Below are positions 28,598 through 38,550 of a DNA stretch of 56,252 nt, piece by piece. The first letter of the stretch is position 1, and every line of letters begins with the position of its first letter. The notes below the pieces were generated by a model. It ran no database searches, was not told the origin of the DNA, and was given only the letters and a program-made list of their open reading frames with translations. The position numbers and the translations under genes were made by a program. This DNA is from Aureimonas altamirensis (GTDB taxonomy: Bacteria; Pseudomonadota; Alphaproteobacteria; Rhizobiales; Rhizobiaceae), in assembly GCF_023702225.1 (NCBI RefSeq), contig NZ_JAMQCO010000004.1, positions 1 to 56,252 of the forward strand, written 5' to 3'.

Positions 28598-28753
28598 TCC
28601 AATACCAAGGCATCGGAGACGGTGTCGCATTCGCGGTCTAGTCTTGGGAGGACGTGATCTCCGGCGCGCTAAAGCCGCTGCCCCGGTTTCAACACCCGGT
28701 GTGAGATCCAGACCTGCAACTAAAATGCGAGGCGAAAGCCTCGCATTTTTTTT
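28598..28753 (+). ncRNA. Candidate structured small RNA, about 155 nt, family unassigned
   Basis: Between proS and DUF1467, both on the minus strand, lies a 381-bp interval. It carries a plus-strand promoter-like sequence, a structured segment and a very strong terminator, with no convincing coding frame. Visible pairings nest into one long hairpin: TCGCATT (28625-28631) with AATGCGA (28724-28730), GGTCT (28635-28639) with AGACC (28710-28714), and GATCTC (28656-28661) with GAGATC (28703-28708). Small hairpins sit inside. Length and single-hairpin layout are compatible with 6S RNA, but the bubble is asymmetric and I cannot assign it. The start is estimated from the -10. Confidence 0.6.
28722..28753 (+). 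terminator. Strong rho-independent terminator of the small RNA
   Basis: A stem of AAAATGCGAGGC (28722-28733) with GCCTCGCATTTT (28738-28749) and a GAAA tetraloop is followed by further T residues to 28753, giving eight T in a row. On the minus strand only TTTT follows the stem, so it is mainly a plus-strand terminator, but it may also end the mce-DUF1467 transcript. Confidence 0.9.
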
Positions 28754-28772
28754 CGCCTGCGCTTTCGGCCCC

Positions 28773-29039
28773 TCACGTCCCGGGAATGATGTGCGGCAGG
28801 CTGTTGAAGGTGAAACCGTAGACTTCCGTGACCAGGTAGAAAGCGCCGAAGATCGCAGCCGAAACGATGCTGGTCAGGATCGCCTTGTAGCCTAGCCGGG
28901 GGTCCGCCGGGGCGCTGTGGGTCGTGCCGAGGACGATGTCTTCATTCTCGGCCTGGGACCGGACCCCGATGGGCAGGATGGCGAACAGGACCGTCCACCA
29001 GATCACGAAATAGATGGCGATCGCGGTGAGGATACCCAT
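28773..29039 (-). CDS. DUF1467 family membrane protein
   Basis: An 88-residue protein of the alphaproteobacterial DUF1467 family. There are two predicted transmembrane segments: ILTAIAIYFVIWWTVLFAIL at the N-terminus and AILTSIVSAAIFGAFYLVTE near residue 55. The conserved ILPIGVRSQAE motif lies between them. Function is unknown. Its ATG overlaps the mce stop by one base. The gene is placed between methylmalonyl-CoA epimerase and proS in many rhizobia. Confidence 0.92.
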   Translation of the reverse strand: MGILTAIAIYFVIWWTVLFAILPIGVRSQAENEDIVLGTTHSAPADPRLGYKAILTSIVSAAIFGAFYLVTEVYGFTFNSLPHIIPGT

Positions 29040-29446
29040 CAGCGAACCTCTTCCAGCTCGATGAGCGTGCCTAGAAAATCAGCAGGGTGCAAAAACAGGA
29101 CGGGGTTGCCGTGGGCGCCGATCCTCGGCTTGCCGTCGCCAAGGATCCGTGCCCCCTTGCCCACCAGTTCATCGGCCGCCGCGGCGATATCGCCGACCTC
29201 GTAGCAGATGTGATGGATGCCGCCCCGGCCATTCTTCTGCAGGAAGCCGGCGATGGGCGACGTATCGTCCAGCGGCTCCATCAGCTCTATGCGGGTGTTC
29301 GGAAGATCGGCGAAGACCAGCCGCACGCCGTGCTCCGGCAACACCTGTTCCGCAGAGACGGCGCCGCCCAACACATCGCGATACAGGGCGACGGCGGCGG
29401 CCAGGTCGGGCACGGCGATGGCGACGTGGTTCAGGCGTCCGATCAA
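29039..29446 (-). CDS. mce: Methylmalonyl-CoA epimerase
   Basis: A 135-residue vicinal-oxygen-chelate (glyoxalase-like) protein that interconverts the (R) and (S) forms of methylmalonyl-CoA in propionate breakdown. The metal ligands are recognisable: the first histidine in GRLNHVAIAVPD, glutamates in RIELMEPL and LIELEEV, and a histidine in GIHHICYEV. The start is a TTG at 29446 with an excellent GGAGGAT ribosome binding site lying inside the last codons of rnj, so it is translationally coupled to that gene. Mutase subunits are not encoded in this window. Confidence 0.95.
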   Translation of the reverse strand: MIGRLNHVAIAVPDLAAAVALYRDVLGGAVSAEQVLPEHGVRLVFADLPNTRIELMEPLDDTSPIAGFLQKNGRGGIHHICYEVGDIAAAADELVGKGARILGDGKPRIGAHGNPVLFLHPADFLGTLIELEEVR

Positions 29447-29447
29447 C

Positions 29448-31106
29448 TTATCCTCCGATGACGAAGACCGTCACGAGCGGTTTCTTGCCCCAGGCGTCGT
29501 TGGCTTCGCCGCGGATGGCCCGGCGTACGGCTTCGCGCACCAGCTCGAAATCCTTGCGGCGCGCCTTGGGAATGCTTTCGACGGCGCCGGCGGCGGCATC
29601 AACAAGCGCCTCTTCCATGTCCTCGCCCTCGAAATCTTCCTTCGGCAGGCCGATCATCGACAATTCGGGGTCGCAACGCAATTCCAGCCGTCCGTTGAGC
29701 TGGACGACGACCGAGACATGGCCGGCATAGGACAGCTTGCGGCGCTCGCCGATTCCCATCTCGTCCTGCGTCCCGACAAGGAAGCCGTCCTTGTAGATGC
29801 GCCCGACGGGCACCTCGTCTATAACTTCCGGAAGGCCGGGCGCCAGCCGGACCATACGCCCGTTGCGAAGCGAAACGACGTTGCGCACGCCGAGGTCGCG
29901 GGCAAGCTGTGCATGCGCCTCCAGATGCTGCGCTTCGCCATGCGCCGGCACCGCGATCGCCGGACGGATCCACTCGTACATCTGGCGCAGTTCGGTGCGG
30001 CGCGGATGGCCCGATACGTGAACGAGCTTGTCGTGATCCTCCACGACCTCGACGCCGAGTTCGATCAGGTTGTTCTTGATCTCGTTGATGGCTTTCTCGT
30101 TGCCGGGAATGGCTCTCGACGAGAAGATCACCATGTCGCCCTTGGAAAGCGCGACGGCCGGATGCTCGTCGCGCCCGAGCCGTGCCAGCGCGGCCCGCGC
30201 CTCGCCCTGGCTGCCCGTGAGCACGATGACGGCCTTTTCGCGCGGGATGTAGCCGAAGTCCTGCTCGGACAGGAACGGCGGCAACTTGTCCATGTAGCCG
30301 AGTTCGGCGGCAACGTCGGCCATCCGCTTCATGGACCTGCCCATCAGCAGCACCTGCCGACCCGCTTCGGCGGACGCTTCCGCGATCGAGCGTATACGGC
30401 CGATATTGGACGAGAAGGTCGTCAGCGCGACACGGCCTTCTGCCGCCTTGATGATCTGGGCGAGGCTGCGGTTGACGTCCTGCTCGCTCGGCGAAACGCC
30501 CTCGCGCATGGCGTTGGTCGAATCGCAGACCAGGGCAAGGACACCCTCGTCGCCGATGGCGCGCAGCCGCGCCTCGTCCGTCGGCTTGCCGAGCGCCGGC
30601 GTCAGGTCGATCTTCCAGTCGCCGGTATGGACGACCGTACCCAGCGGCGTGCGGATGGCCAGCGCCACCGGCTCGGGGATGGAGTGCGTCACGTTGACGG
30701 CCTCGATCTCGAAGGGACCGACCTTGAAGCGGTCGCCGGCGGCAAAGACGTTGACCGGAACCTTGGCGGCCCCGGCCTCGCCTTCGCGCTTGGCCTCCAG
30801 CAGCGCGGCGGTGAAGGGTGTCGCATAGACCGGCGCCTTCAGCCGCGGCCAGAGATCCAGCAAGCCGCCGAAGTGATCCTCGTGCGCATGCGTGATGATG
30901 ATGGCCTTGAGGTTGTGGCGCTGGCTTTCCAGAAACCGGATATCGGGGAAGATCAGGTCGACCCCCGGCTGCTCCGGCCCGGCAAAGGCGACGCCGCAAT
31001 CCACGGCGATCCACTCTCTGTTATTTTCCGGCCCATAGCCGTAGAGGGCGAGATTCATGCCGATCTCGCCGATGCCGCCCAGCGGCACGAATACAAGTTG
31101 ACTCAC
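29448..31106 (-). CDS. rnj: Ribonuclease J
   Basis: A 552-residue metallo-beta-lactamase/beta-CASP ribonuclease that provides endo- and 5'-exonuclease activity. The HxHxDH motif is intact in IIITHAHEDHFGGLLDL, with further ligands in VTHSIPEPVA and VVHTGDWKID. The beta-CASP domain carries LLMGRSMKRM and VSGHPRRTELRQM, and a C-terminal dimerisation domain follows. The start is a GTG at 31106 (GTG AGT CAA CTT). In rhizobia this enzyme is involved in rRNA maturation and RNA decay. Two RNases, R and J, are therefore encoded in this window. Confidence 0.96.
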   Translation of the reverse strand: MSQLVFVPLGGIGEIGMNLALYGYGPENNREWIAVDCGVAFAGPEQPGVDLIFPDIRFLESQRHNLKAIIITHAHEDHFGGLLDLWPRLKAPVYATPFTAALLEAKREGEAGAAKVPVNVFAAGDRFKVGPFEIEAVNVTHSIPEPVALAIRTPLGTVVHTGDWKIDLTPALGKPTDEARLRAIGDEGVLALVCDSTNAMREGVSPSEQDVNRSLAQIIKAAEGRVALTTFSSNIGRIRSIAEASAEAGRQVLLMGRSMKRMADVAAELGYMDKLPPFLSEQDFGYIPREKAVIVLTGSQGEARAALARLGRDEHPAVALSKGDMVIFSSRAIPGNEKAINEIKNNLIELGVEVVEDHDKLVHVSGHPRRTELRQMYEWIRPAIAVPAHGEAQHLEAHAQLARDLGVRNVVSLRNGRMVRLAPGLPEVIDEVPVGRIYKDGFLVGTQDEMGIGERRKLSYAGHVSVVVQLNGRLELRCDPELSMIGLPKEDFEGEDMEEALVDAAAGAVESIPKARRKDFELVREAVRRAIRGEANDAWGKKPLVTVFVIGG

Positions 31107-31203
31107 GTGTCGTTCACTTCCGTCATGGCGCAGCCCTGCGGGCGCGCGTTGTCATCATGCCCGTTGGACGGCGGGCCACCGAAACTCTCCAGGATGCCCG
31201 CAG

Positions 31204-31221
31204 GCGGCCCTCGGGGGCCGC
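31204..31221 (-). terminator. GC-rich hairpin downstream of birA
   Basis: A 7-bp perfect stem of GCGGCCC (31204-31210) and GGGCCGC (31215-31221) with a 4-nt loop, 10 nt beyond the birA stop on the minus strand. No T tract follows, so termination is doubtful; it may only attenuate read-through into rnj. Confidence 0.35.
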
Positions 31222-31231
31222 GCCGGCTTCG

Positions 31232-32026
31232 TCAGCGCGCCTTATCGCAGATAACGCCCGCCGTGTCCTCCCCCAGCAGGAACACATCGCCGGCCGAATG
31301 CGTCTCGAGGGCGCCATCGTCGCGCTTCAGCACCAGCCGCCCCTCCGTATCCAGCGCGTGGAAGATGCCGTCGATGGAGCGGTCGGGCAGGTTGACGCGG
31401 ATCGCCTGCCCGAGACCGCGCGCCCGCTCCAGCCAGCCGGCCCGGACGTCGGGAAAGCCGCGCCCGCCACGCCATAGCGCAAGGGCCGCTTCGACCTCGA
31501 TCGCGATGGCGCGGAACACATCCTCCAGATTGCCCTTGAAGCCGTTGTCCGCAAGGGTGGTCACCCCATAAGGCTGACCGTCAGGTGCTGCGGCGACATT
31601 GATGCCGGCCCCGATGACGACGGCCTGCCTTCCATCGGGCAGCCGCTCGCTTTCGATCAGGATGCCGACGCATTTGCGGCCGTCCAGCAGGATGTCGTTC
31701 GGCCATTTGATGCGTACGGCTTCGGGTTCGATACCGCGCAGGCCTGCGAGGGCCCTGGCAAGACCGAGCGCGATCACCAGTGGCAATTGGCCGAGGCAGG
31801 AAAGCGGGGCCGCATCCACAAGCAGAAGGCTGGCATAGAGATTGCCGCGCTCCGAAACCCAGCTTCTTCCCCTGCGGCCGCGCCCCTGCGTCTGGCGCAA
31901 TGCCGTGACCCAGAGCTGCCCCGGGTCGCCGGCACGCGCCGCTTCCATGGCGATGGAATTGGTGGAATCCACCTCCTCCAGCGCCAGGCGACGCGCCCGG
32001 CCGAGTGCCGCCGGCGCCGCTGTCAA
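31232..32026 (-). CDS. birA: Biotin--[acetyl-CoA-carboxylase] ligase
   Basis: A 264-residue biotin protein ligase that adenylates biotin and attaches it to carboxyl-carrier proteins. The conserved blocks are [15 protein letters not shown], the biotin/ATP loop [41 protein letters not shown] and GAGINV. There is no N-terminal winged-helix domain, so it is a group I ligase and not a repressor. I place the start at the TTG at 32026, which overlaps the nuoN stop as TTGA; no ATG lies before the essential EEVDSTN motif. It is probably co-translated with nuoN. Confidence 0.93.
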   Translation of the reverse strand: MTAAPAALGRARRLALEEVDSTNSIAMEAARAGDPGQLWVTALRQTQGRGRRGRSWVSERGNLYASLLLVDAAPLSCLGQLPLVIALGLARALAGLRGIEPEAVRIKWPNDILLDGRKCVGILIESERLPDGRQAVVIGAGINVAAAPDGQPYGVTTLADNGFKGNLEDVFRAIAIEVEAALALWRGGRGFPDVRAGWLERARGLGQAIRVNLPDRSIDGIFHALDTEGRLVLKRDDGALETHSAGDVFLLGEDTAGVICDKAR

Positions 32027-33468
32027 AAGAAGGTCCGGGCCGCCGCCTGGGCCGCCGCGAACAGCGGGGCGGCCAGAAAGATGTAGGCCGGGAAAATGAA
32101 CAGCGTCGCAAGCCCCGTGACGACGCGCAGCTCCGTCGGCATCTGCGTGAAGGACTCCGCCGGCTCGTCCACCCACATCACCTTGACGACGCGCAGGTAG
32201 TAGAACAGGCCCACGGTGGAAGCGACGACGCCGATGATCGCCAGCGGGATCAGGCCGGCGCCCACGGCCGCCATGAACACATAGTATTTGCCCCAGAAGC
32301 CCAGCAGCGGAGGCAGGCCTGCAAGCGACAGCATCAGCACGGTCATGGCCAGCGCCATCATGGGATGGGTCCGCGACAGGCCGGCCAGGTCGTCGACATT
32401 CTCGACCATGCCGTCCTTGCGGCGCATCGACAGGATGACGCCGAACGTGCCGAGCGTCATCGCCATGTAGGTGGCCATGTAGATCATGACGCCGGTCACG
32501 CCCGCCTCGTCCGCCGCGGCAAGGCCGACCAGCGCGTAGCCCATATGGCCGATGGAGGAATAGGCCATGAGGCGCTTGATGTTTCGCTGGCCGATGGCGG
32601 CGAAGGCGCCCAGAACCATCGACGCGATCGACACGAAGACCAGGATCTGCTGCCAATCGGCGGCGAGCGGCAGAAAGCTCTGGACGGTGAAACGCGTCAG
32701 CAGCGCCATGGCGGCCACCTTGGGCGCCGCCGCGAAGAAGGCGGTCACGGGCGTCGGCGCGCCTTCATAGACGTCCGGCGTCCACATGTGGAACGGCACC
32801 GCCGAGATCTTGAAGGCAAGGCCGGCGATGACGAAGACGAGACCGACCAGCAGACCGAAAGACCGCCCCTCGGCGGTCAGCGCCGCGGCGATCTCCACGA
32901 AGCCGATCTGCCCGGTGAAGCCGTACACGAGCGACGCACCGTACAGCAGCATGCCCGACGACAGCGCGCCCAGAACGAAATATTTGAGGCCGGCCTCCGA
33001 GGAGCGGACATTGTCGCGGTTGATCGCGGCGATGACGTACAGCGCCAGCGACTGCAGTTCGAGGCCGAGATAGAGGGCGATGAGATCGCCCGCCGACACC
33101 ATGACCATCATGCCGACCGTCGCCAGCATGATCAGCACCGGAAACTCGAAACGGTCGAACCGCTCGTTCTTCGCGAAACTCATGGTCATCAGCACGGCCG
33201 CCGCGGAACCGAGCAGCACCAGCACCTTCATGAAGCGGGCGAAGGGATCGAGGATCAGCGATCCGCCGAAGGCGACCCCCTCGGGCGTGACCGCCAGAAG
33301 CCAGAGTGCGGTGCCGAGGATGACGGCGACCGCGAGCGACATGACCAGCCGCCCGCTGCGCTCGCCGACGAAGGTGCCGACCATCAGAAGAACCATGGCG
33401 CCGACCGACATGATCAGCTCCGGCCCGACGATGGGAAGACTTTGGGCGATGAATTCGTGCATCGACAT
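32023..33468 (-). CDS. nuoN: NADH-quinone oxidoreductase subunit N
   Basis: A 481-residue antiporter-like proton-pumping subunit of complex I, with about fourteen hydrophobic helices. Characteristic regions are the lysine in [30 protein letters not shown] and the [17 protein letters not shown] helix. It is the last nuo gene, 21 nt after nuoM, and its stop overlaps birA. Confidence 0.97.
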   Translation of the reverse strand: MSMHEFIAQSLPIVGPELIMSVGAMVLLMVGTFVGERSGRLVMSLAVAVILGTALWLLAVTPEGVAFGGSLILDPFARFMKVLVLLGSAAAVLMTMSFAKNERFDRFEFPVLIMLATVGMMVMVSAGDLIALYLGLELQSLALYVIAAINRDNVRSSEAGLKYFVLGALSSGMLLYGASLVYGFTGQIGFVEIAAALTAEGRSFGLLVGLVFVIAGLAFKISAVPFHMWTPDVYEGAPTPVTAFFAAAPKVAAMALLTRFTVQSFLPLAADWQQILVFVSIASMVLGAFAAIGQRNIKRLMAYSSIGHMGYALVGLAAADEAGVTGVMIYMATYMAMTLGTFGVILSMRRKDGMVENVDDLAGLSRTHPMMALAMTVLMLSLAGLPPLLGFWGKYYVFMAAVGAGLIPLAIIGVVASTVGLFYYLRVVKVMWVDEPAESFTQMPTELRVVTGLATLFIFPAYIFLAAPLFAAAQAAARTFF

Positions 33469-33489
33469 GAGATGTTCGCCTGTCCGTCC

Positions 33490-35001
33490 TTACTGCACCG
33501 AGGCGACCGCCGAGACGGCCTCGATGGCGGAATGATAACCGTTCAGCAGCTGCTCCACCGAAGCGGCCGTGACGTTGAAGACCGGCATCGGATAGACGCC
33601 GAAGAAGATGACCAGGGCGACCAGCGGATACAGCATCGCCTTTTCGCGCCGCGACAGGTCGAGGATGTTCTGCAGGTTCTCCTTGTCGAGCGCGCCGAAC
33701 ACGACGCGGCGGTAGACCCACAGGGCGTAGGCCGCCGATAGGATGACGCCCGTAGCCGCGAAGATCGCCACCCAGCTATTGGCCTGGTAGACGCCGATCA
33801 AGGTGAGGAACTCGCCGACGAAGCCGCTGGTGCCCGGCAGGCCGACATTGGCCATCGTCAGGATCAGGAACACCGTCGCATAGGCCGGCATGCGGTTGAC
33901 GAGCCCGCCATAGGCGGCGATCTCGCGGGTGTGCATGCGGTCGTAGATGACGCCGACGCACAGGAACAGCGCGCCCGAGATGAGGCCGTGCGACAGCATC
34001 TGGAAGATCGCCCCCTCCACGCCCTGCGCATTGCCGGCGAAGATGCCCATGGTCACGAAGCCCATATGGGCGACCGACGAATAGGCGATCAGCTTCTTGA
34101 TGTCGTCCTGCATCAGCGCGACGAGGGACGTGTAGATGATCGCGATCACCGACAGCGTGTAGACGAGCGGCGCGAAATCGGCCGAAGCCAGCGGGAACAT
34201 CGGCAGCGAGAAGCGTATGAACCCATAGCCGCCGAGTTTCAGCAGAATACCCGCCAGGATGACGGAGCCGGCCGTGGGCGCCTCGACATGCGCGTCGGGC
34301 AGCCATGTATGCACCGGCCACATCGGCATCTTGACCGCGAAGGACGCGAAGAACGCCAGCCACAGCCAGGTCTGCATGCCTGCCGGGAAGTCATGCGCCA
34401 GGAGATCCGGGATCGCGGTGGTGCCCGCCGTCCAGTACATGGCCATCAACGCCACCAGCATCAGCACCGAGCCGAGGAAGGTGTAGAGGAAGAACTTGTA
34501 GCTGGCATAGACGCGCCGCTTGCCGCCCCACACGCCGATGATCAGGAACATCGGGATGAGGCTGCCTTCGAAGAAGACGTAGAAGAGCACGATATCCAGT
34601 GCGCAGAAAACGCCGATGACCAGCGTTTCCAGCACCAGGAAGGCGATCATGTAGTCCTTGACGCGCGAGGTGACGCTCTCCCAGCTCGCCAGGATGCAGA
34701 TCGGCATCAGGAAGGTGGTGAGGATCACGAACAGCATCGAGATGCCGTCCACCCCCATATAATAGGAAATGCCGCCGACGCCGAGCCAGTCCGCACGCTC
34801 CACGAACTGGAAGCCGGCCTGCGTATCGTCGAAGCCGATCCAGATGCCGAGCGACAGGACGAAGGTGAACAGCGTCGTCAGAAGCGCGACGTTGCGGATG
34901 TTGCGCCGCGCCAGCTCGCTGTCGTCGCGGATGAAGAAGATCAGCGCCGCGCCGACGAGCGGCAGGAAGGTGACGGTCGAGAGGATCGGCCAACCGGACA
35001 T
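33490..35001 (-). CDS. nuoM: NADH-quinone oxidoreductase subunit M
   Basis: A 503-residue antiporter-like membrane subunit. Family markers include the early glutamate in [25 protein letters not shown], the [23 protein letters not shown] block with the pumping lysines nearby, and [18 protein letters not shown]. It contains about fourteen transmembrane helices. Its ATG overlaps the nuoL stop by one base (TGATG). Confidence 0.98.
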   Translation of the reverse strand: MSGWPILSTVTFLPLVGAALIFFIRDDSELARRNIRNVALLTTLFTFVLSLGIWIGFDDTQAGFQFVERADWLGVGGISYYMGVDGISMLFVILTTFLMPICILASWESVTSRVKDYMIAFLVLETLVIGVFCALDIVLFYVFFEGSLIPMFLIIGVWGGKRRVYASYKFFLYTFLGSVLMLVALMAMYWTAGTTAIPDLLAHDFPAGMQTWLWLAFFASFAVKMPMWPVHTWLPDAHVEAPTAGSVILAGILLKLGGYGFIRFSLPMFPLASADFAPLVYTLSVIAIIYTSLVALMQDDIKKLIAYSSVAHMGFVTMGIFAGNAQGVEGAIFQMLSHGLISGALFLCVGVIYDRMHTREIAAYGGLVNRMPAYATVFLILTMANVGLPGTSGFVGEFLTLIGVYQANSWVAIFAATGVILSAAYALWVYRRVVFGALDKENLQNILDLSRREKAMLYPLVALVIFFGVYPMPVFNVTAASVEQLLNGYHSAIEAVSAVASVQ

Positions 35002-37007
35002 CAGTTCATTCCCCCGAACATCATGAAGGTGACGAGCGCCGCGACGCCGATCAGCATGATGAACGCATAGTGATAAAGGTAGCCGGTCTGCAGCCGGACG
35101 ACGCGGTTGGTCACGTCGACGACGCGCGCCGAAATGCCGTTGGGCCCGTAGCCGTCGATGATCTTGCCGTCGCCCGTCTTCCAGAGGAAGCGGCCGATGG
35201 CCTTGGCCGACCGGACGAAAAGGAAGTCATAGAGCTCGTCGAAGTACCACTTGTTCAGCAGGAACTTGTACAGGCCCGGATTGCGCGCCGCGATCTGCGC
35301 CGGGCGCTGCGGCTGGCGGATGTAGAACAGCCAGGCCAGCACGAAGCCGATGACCATCGCGATGGTGGGCGACCAGATCACCAGCCCCGGCACCTCATGC
35401 ATCTCGTGCAGGATATGGTTCTGCGGCCCGGTGAAGATCGCACCGTGCCAGAAGGCGTCGTAGCTGCCGCCCAGGAAGAACGGATAGAACACGATGCCCG
35501 CCAGGAGCGCGCCGGCTGCCAGCACGAACAGCGGCACCGTCATGATCGGGGGCGACTCGTGCACATGGTGCATCACCTCGTGGCTGGCGCGCGGCTTGCC
35601 ATGGAACGTCATGAAGATGAGCCGCCAGGAATAGAAGCTCGTCATCAGGGCCGCCACCACGAGCATGATGTAGCCGTACATGGCGAAGCTGTTGTGTCCG
35701 GCAAAGGCGCTTTCGATGATGGCGTCCTTGGAATAGTAGCCCGCCGTGAAGGGAAAGCCCGTCAGCGCCAGCGTACCGATGACCATCATCCAGTAGGTCA
35801 GCGGAATATGCTTGCGCAGGCCACCCATGTTGCGCATGTCCTGCTCGTCCGAGACGGCATGGATCACCGAGCCGGCCCCGAGGAACAGAAGCGCCTTGAA
35901 GAAGGCGTGCGTGAACAGGTGGAACACCGCCGCGCCATAGGCACCGACGCCCAGGGCGACGAACATGTAGCCGAGCTGCGAGCAGGTCGAATAGGCGATG
36001 ACGCGCTTGATGTCGTTCTGCACCATGCCGACCGTCGCCGCGAAGAAGGCCGTTGTCGCGCCGATGAAGGTGACGAAGGTCAGGGCGCTGGGCGCGAGTT
36101 CGAACACCGGCGACATGCGCGCCAGCATGAAGACGCCCGCCGTCACCATGGTGGCGGCGTGGATCAGCGCGGAAACGGGGGTCGGGCCTTCCATGGCATC
36201 GGGCAGCCAGGTGTGCAGGCCGAGCTGCGCCGACTTGCCCATGGCCCCCATGAACAGCAGGAGGCAGATGACCGTCATCGCCCCGCCATAGGTGAAGCCC
36301 CAGCTTCCGAAATGGAACATGATGTCGGTGCCGGCCGGCGTGGCGGTGGCCGCGGCGGCAGCTTCCGCACCATGCCCGGCAGCCTCTCCGGCCATGCCGA
36401 TGGCGTTGGTAAAGATCGTGTCGAGCTGGACCGAGCCGAACACGACGAACAGGCCGAAGATGCCGAGAAGGAAGCCGAAATCGCCGACGCGGTTGACCAC
36501 GAAGGCCTTCATCGCCGCCTTGTTGGCCGAGGGCTTCTTGTACCAGAAACCGATCAGCAGGTAGGAGGCGAGACCGACGCCTTCCCAGCCGAAGAACATC
36601 TGCACCAGATTGTTGGCCGTCACCAGCATCAGCATGGCGAAGGTGAACAGCGACAGATAGGCGAAGAAGCGCGGGCGGTGTGGATCGTGGTGCATGTACC
36701 CGATGGAATAGACATGCACGAGCGCCGAAACGGTGTTGATCACCACCAGCATGATGAGCGTCAGCCGATCGATGCGCAGCGACCAGTCGAAGCTCAGCGA
36801 GCCCGACTGCACCCATTGCAGCATCGAGATGCGGATCGGCTCGCCGTCGCCCATGCCGAAGGTGACGAAGCCCACCCAGGAGAGCACGGCGGCCAGGATG
36901 ACCAGCCCGCTGGTGACGTATTCGGATGCCTTGGCCCCGATCGCGCGGCCGAAGAGACCGGCGATGAGAAAGCCCAGAAGCGGCAGTAGGACGATTGCCT
37001 GATACAT
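35001..37007 (-). CDS. nuoL: NADH-quinone oxidoreductase subunit L
   Basis: A 668-residue distal antiporter-like subunit of complex I. The typical block [26 protein letters not shown] and the [18 protein letters not shown] helix are clear. The C-terminal part includes the long lateral helix and final transmembrane segment characteristic of NuoL. An alanine-rich segment with several [17 protein letters not shown] residues near position 220 is a probable loop insertion. It lies 14 nt after nuoK. Confidence 0.98.
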   Translation of the reverse strand: MYQAIVLLPLLGFLIAGLFGRAIGAKASEYVTSGLVILAAVLSWVGFVTFGMGDGEPIRISMLQWVQSGSLSFDWSLRIDRLTLIMLVVINTVSALVHVYSIGYMHHDPHRPRFFAYLSLFTFAMLMLVTANNLVQMFFGWEGVGLASYLLIGFWYKKPSANKAAMKAFVVNRVGDFGFLLGIFGLFVVFGSVQLDTIFTNAIGMAGEAAGHGAEAAAAATATPAGTDIMFHFGSWGFTYGGAMTVICLLLFMGAMGKSAQLGLHTWLPDAMEGPTPVSALIHAATMVTAGVFMLARMSPVFELAPSALTFVTFIGATTAFFAATVGMVQNDIKRVIAYSTCSQLGYMFVALGVGAYGAAVFHLFTHAFFKALLFLGAGSVIHAVSDEQDMRNMGGLRKHIPLTYWMMVIGTLALTGFPFTAGYYSKDAIIESAFAGHNSFAMYGYIMLVVAALMTSFYSWRLIFMTFHGKPRASHEVMHHVHESPPIMTVPLFVLAAGALLAGIVFYPFFLGGSYDAFWHGAIFTGPQNHILHEMHEVPGLVIWSPTIAMVIGFVLAWLFYIRQPQRPAQIAARNPGLYKFLLNKWYFDELYDFLFVRSAKAIGRFLWKTGDGKIIDGYGPNGISARVVDVTNRVVRLQTGYLYHYAFIMLIGVAALVTFMMFGGMN

Positions 37008-37021
37008 GTGCGGTGCCCGCC

Positions 37022-37330
37022 TCAGCCTTTCATCGTGCTGACGTCGTCCACGGCGATGGAGCCGCGGTTACGGAAGAAGGTGACGAGGATCGCAAGGCCG
37101 ATGGCAGCCTCCGCGGCCGCGACCGTGAGGATGAACAGCGCGAACACCTGGCCGGCCAGATCGTTGAGAAAGGCCGAGAACGCCACGAGATTGATGTTGA
37201 CCGAAAGCAGGATCAGCTCGATCGACATCAGGATCGTGATGATGTTCTTGCGGTTCATGAAGATGCCGAACACCCCGATAACGAAGAGGATAGCGCCGAC
37301 AGTGAGATAATGTCCGAGACCGACTTCCAT
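37022..37330 (-). CDS. nuoK: NADH-quinone oxidoreductase subunit K
   Basis: A 102-residue three-helix membrane subunit of complex I. The conserved glutamates of the proton path are in [19 protein letters not shown] and [17 protein letters not shown]. Length is standard. It starts at the ATG at 37330 and lies 10 nt after nuoJ. Confidence 0.98.
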   Translation of the reverse strand: MEVGLGHYLTVGAILFVIGVFGIFMNRKNIITILMSIELILLSVNINLVAFSAFLNDLAGQVFALFILTVAAAEAAIGLAILVTFFRNRGSIAVDDVSTMKG

Positions 37331-37340
37331 TGTACTATCC

Positions 37341-37958
37341 TCAGATGCCCTTGCCGCTCTCGACCTTGCGAATCTCGATGGATGTCTCCGGGGTGCGACG
37401 CACCTGCTCCGGGATCGACTGCCGCTTGATGCCTTCCTTGTGGCGCAACGTCAGCACGATCGCGCCGATCATGGCGACGAACAGCACCAGCCCAGCCATC
37501 TGGAAGAAGAAGATGTAGCGCGTGTACAGAACCTGCCCGAGCGCCTCGATATTGGACACCTGGTCCATCGGCGGAATGGGCATCACGGTATTGCCGGCCA
37601 GCTCGGGGTTGAAGTAGCTGCCCGTCACCGCGATCACCAGCTGAGCCAGGATGACGAGGCCCACCAGCGCGCCGATGGGCGCGTATTTGAGCGCGCCGCG
37701 CTTCACCTGCCCGATGTCGAGATCAAGCATCATGACGACGAACAGGAACAGGATCGCCACCGCGCCGACATAGACGACGATGAGGATCAGCGCCAGGAAC
37801 TCGGCCCCGGTCAACAGGAACAGCCCCGCCGCACTCACGAAGGTGAGGATCAGGAAGAGCACCGAGTGAACCGGGTTGCGGGAGAACACAACCATGAGCG
37901 CGGCGCCGACGGTGATCAGCGCGAATATGTAGAAGAAGAGTGCCTGAAGGCCCAGCAT
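37341..37958 (-). CDS. nuoJ: NADH-quinone oxidoreductase subunit J
   Basis: A 205-residue five-helix membrane subunit. The conserved TM3 block is [24 protein letters not shown]. The start is the ATG at 37958, giving [15 protein letters not shown]. The longer open frame upstream would add a non-family stretch. 100 bp separate it from nuoI, an unusually large gap for this part of the operon, and this gap contains a GC-rich hairpin. Confidence 0.97.
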   Translation of the reverse strand: MLGLQALFFYIFALITVGAALMVVFSRNPVHSVLFLILTFVSAAGLFLLTGAEFLALILIVVYVGAVAILFLFVVMMLDLDIGQVKRGALKYAPIGALVGLVILAQLVIAVTGSYFNPELAGNTVMPIPPMDQVSNIEALGQVLYTRYIFFFQMAGLVLFVAMIGAIVLTLRHKEGIKRQSIPEQVRRTPETSIEIRKVESGKGI

Positions 37959-38033
37959 CCTCGGGCTCCTTTGGTCGTCCGGCGGAACCGCGCCGAAACG
38001 GCGCGGCATCGAGTTTCAAATCTTGGGCGCGAA

Positions 38034-38053
38034 AGGGGCGGCGGGCCGCCCTT
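38034..38053 (-). other. GC-rich hairpin in the nuoI-nuoJ gap
   Basis: GGGCGG (38036-38041) pairs with CCGCCC (38046-38051) across a CGGG loop, extended by a G-T and an A-T pair. On the minus strand the stem is followed by CCTTTCG. It could be a weak attenuator or an RNA-stability element; evidence for termination is poor. Confidence 0.35.
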
Positions 38054-38058
38054 CCCGC

Positions 38059-38550
38059 TCAGCGGTATGGCGCGTCGATGGCGATGTTGCGGGCGATCTC
38101 CCGCTCCCAGCGGTCGCCGTTCGCCAGCAGCTTTTCCTTGTCGTAATAGAGCTCTTCGCGCGTTTCGGTCGAGAACTCGAAGTTCGGCCCTTCCACGATG
38201 GCGTCGACGGGGCACGCCTCCTGGCAGAAGCCGCAATAGATGCACTTCACCATGTCGATGTCGTAGCGCACCGTGCGCCTCGTGCCGTCGTTGCGGCGCG
38301 GGCCGGCCTCGATGGTGATGGCCTGGGCGGGGCAGATGGCCTCGCACAGCTTGCAGGCGATGCAGCGCTCTTCCCCGTTGGGATAGCGGCGCAAGGCATG
38401 CTCGCCGCGGAAGCGCGCGCTGACCGGGCCCTTTTCATACGGATAGTTCAGCGTCACCTTGGGCGCGAAGAAATATCGCATCGAAAGGCCGAAGGCCTTC
38501 ACGAACTCGATCAGGAAAAGCGACTTGATGTTCTGTGCGAGTGCGCTCAT
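38059..38550 (-). CDS. nuoI: NADH-quinone oxidoreductase subunit I
   Basis: A 163-residue peripheral-arm subunit carrying clusters N6a and N6b. Two complete CxxCxxCxxxCP motifs are present: [12 protein letters not shown] and [12 protein letters not shown]. The N-terminal amphipathic region precedes [17 protein letters not shown]. The start ATG at 38550 overlaps the nuoH stop by 4 nt. Confidence 0.98.
   Translation of the reverse strand: MSALAQNIKSLFLIEFVKAFGLSMRYFFAPKVTLNYPYEKGPVSARFRGEHALRRYPNGEERCIACKLCEAICPAQAITIEAGPRRNDGTRRTVRYDIDMVKCIYCGFCQEACPVDAIVEGPNFEFSTETREELYYDKEKLLANGDRWEREIARNIAIDAPYR

Noticed and set aside
28590-28895. Plus-strand open frame across the small RNA
   Set aside because: It reads through a strong 8-T terminator and structured RNA, contains no recognisable domain, and overlaps DUF1467 on the other strand.
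29217-31571. Plus-strand open frame of 784 codons opposite rnj
   Set aside because: Antisense shadow of RNase J, with no domain or ribosome binding site.
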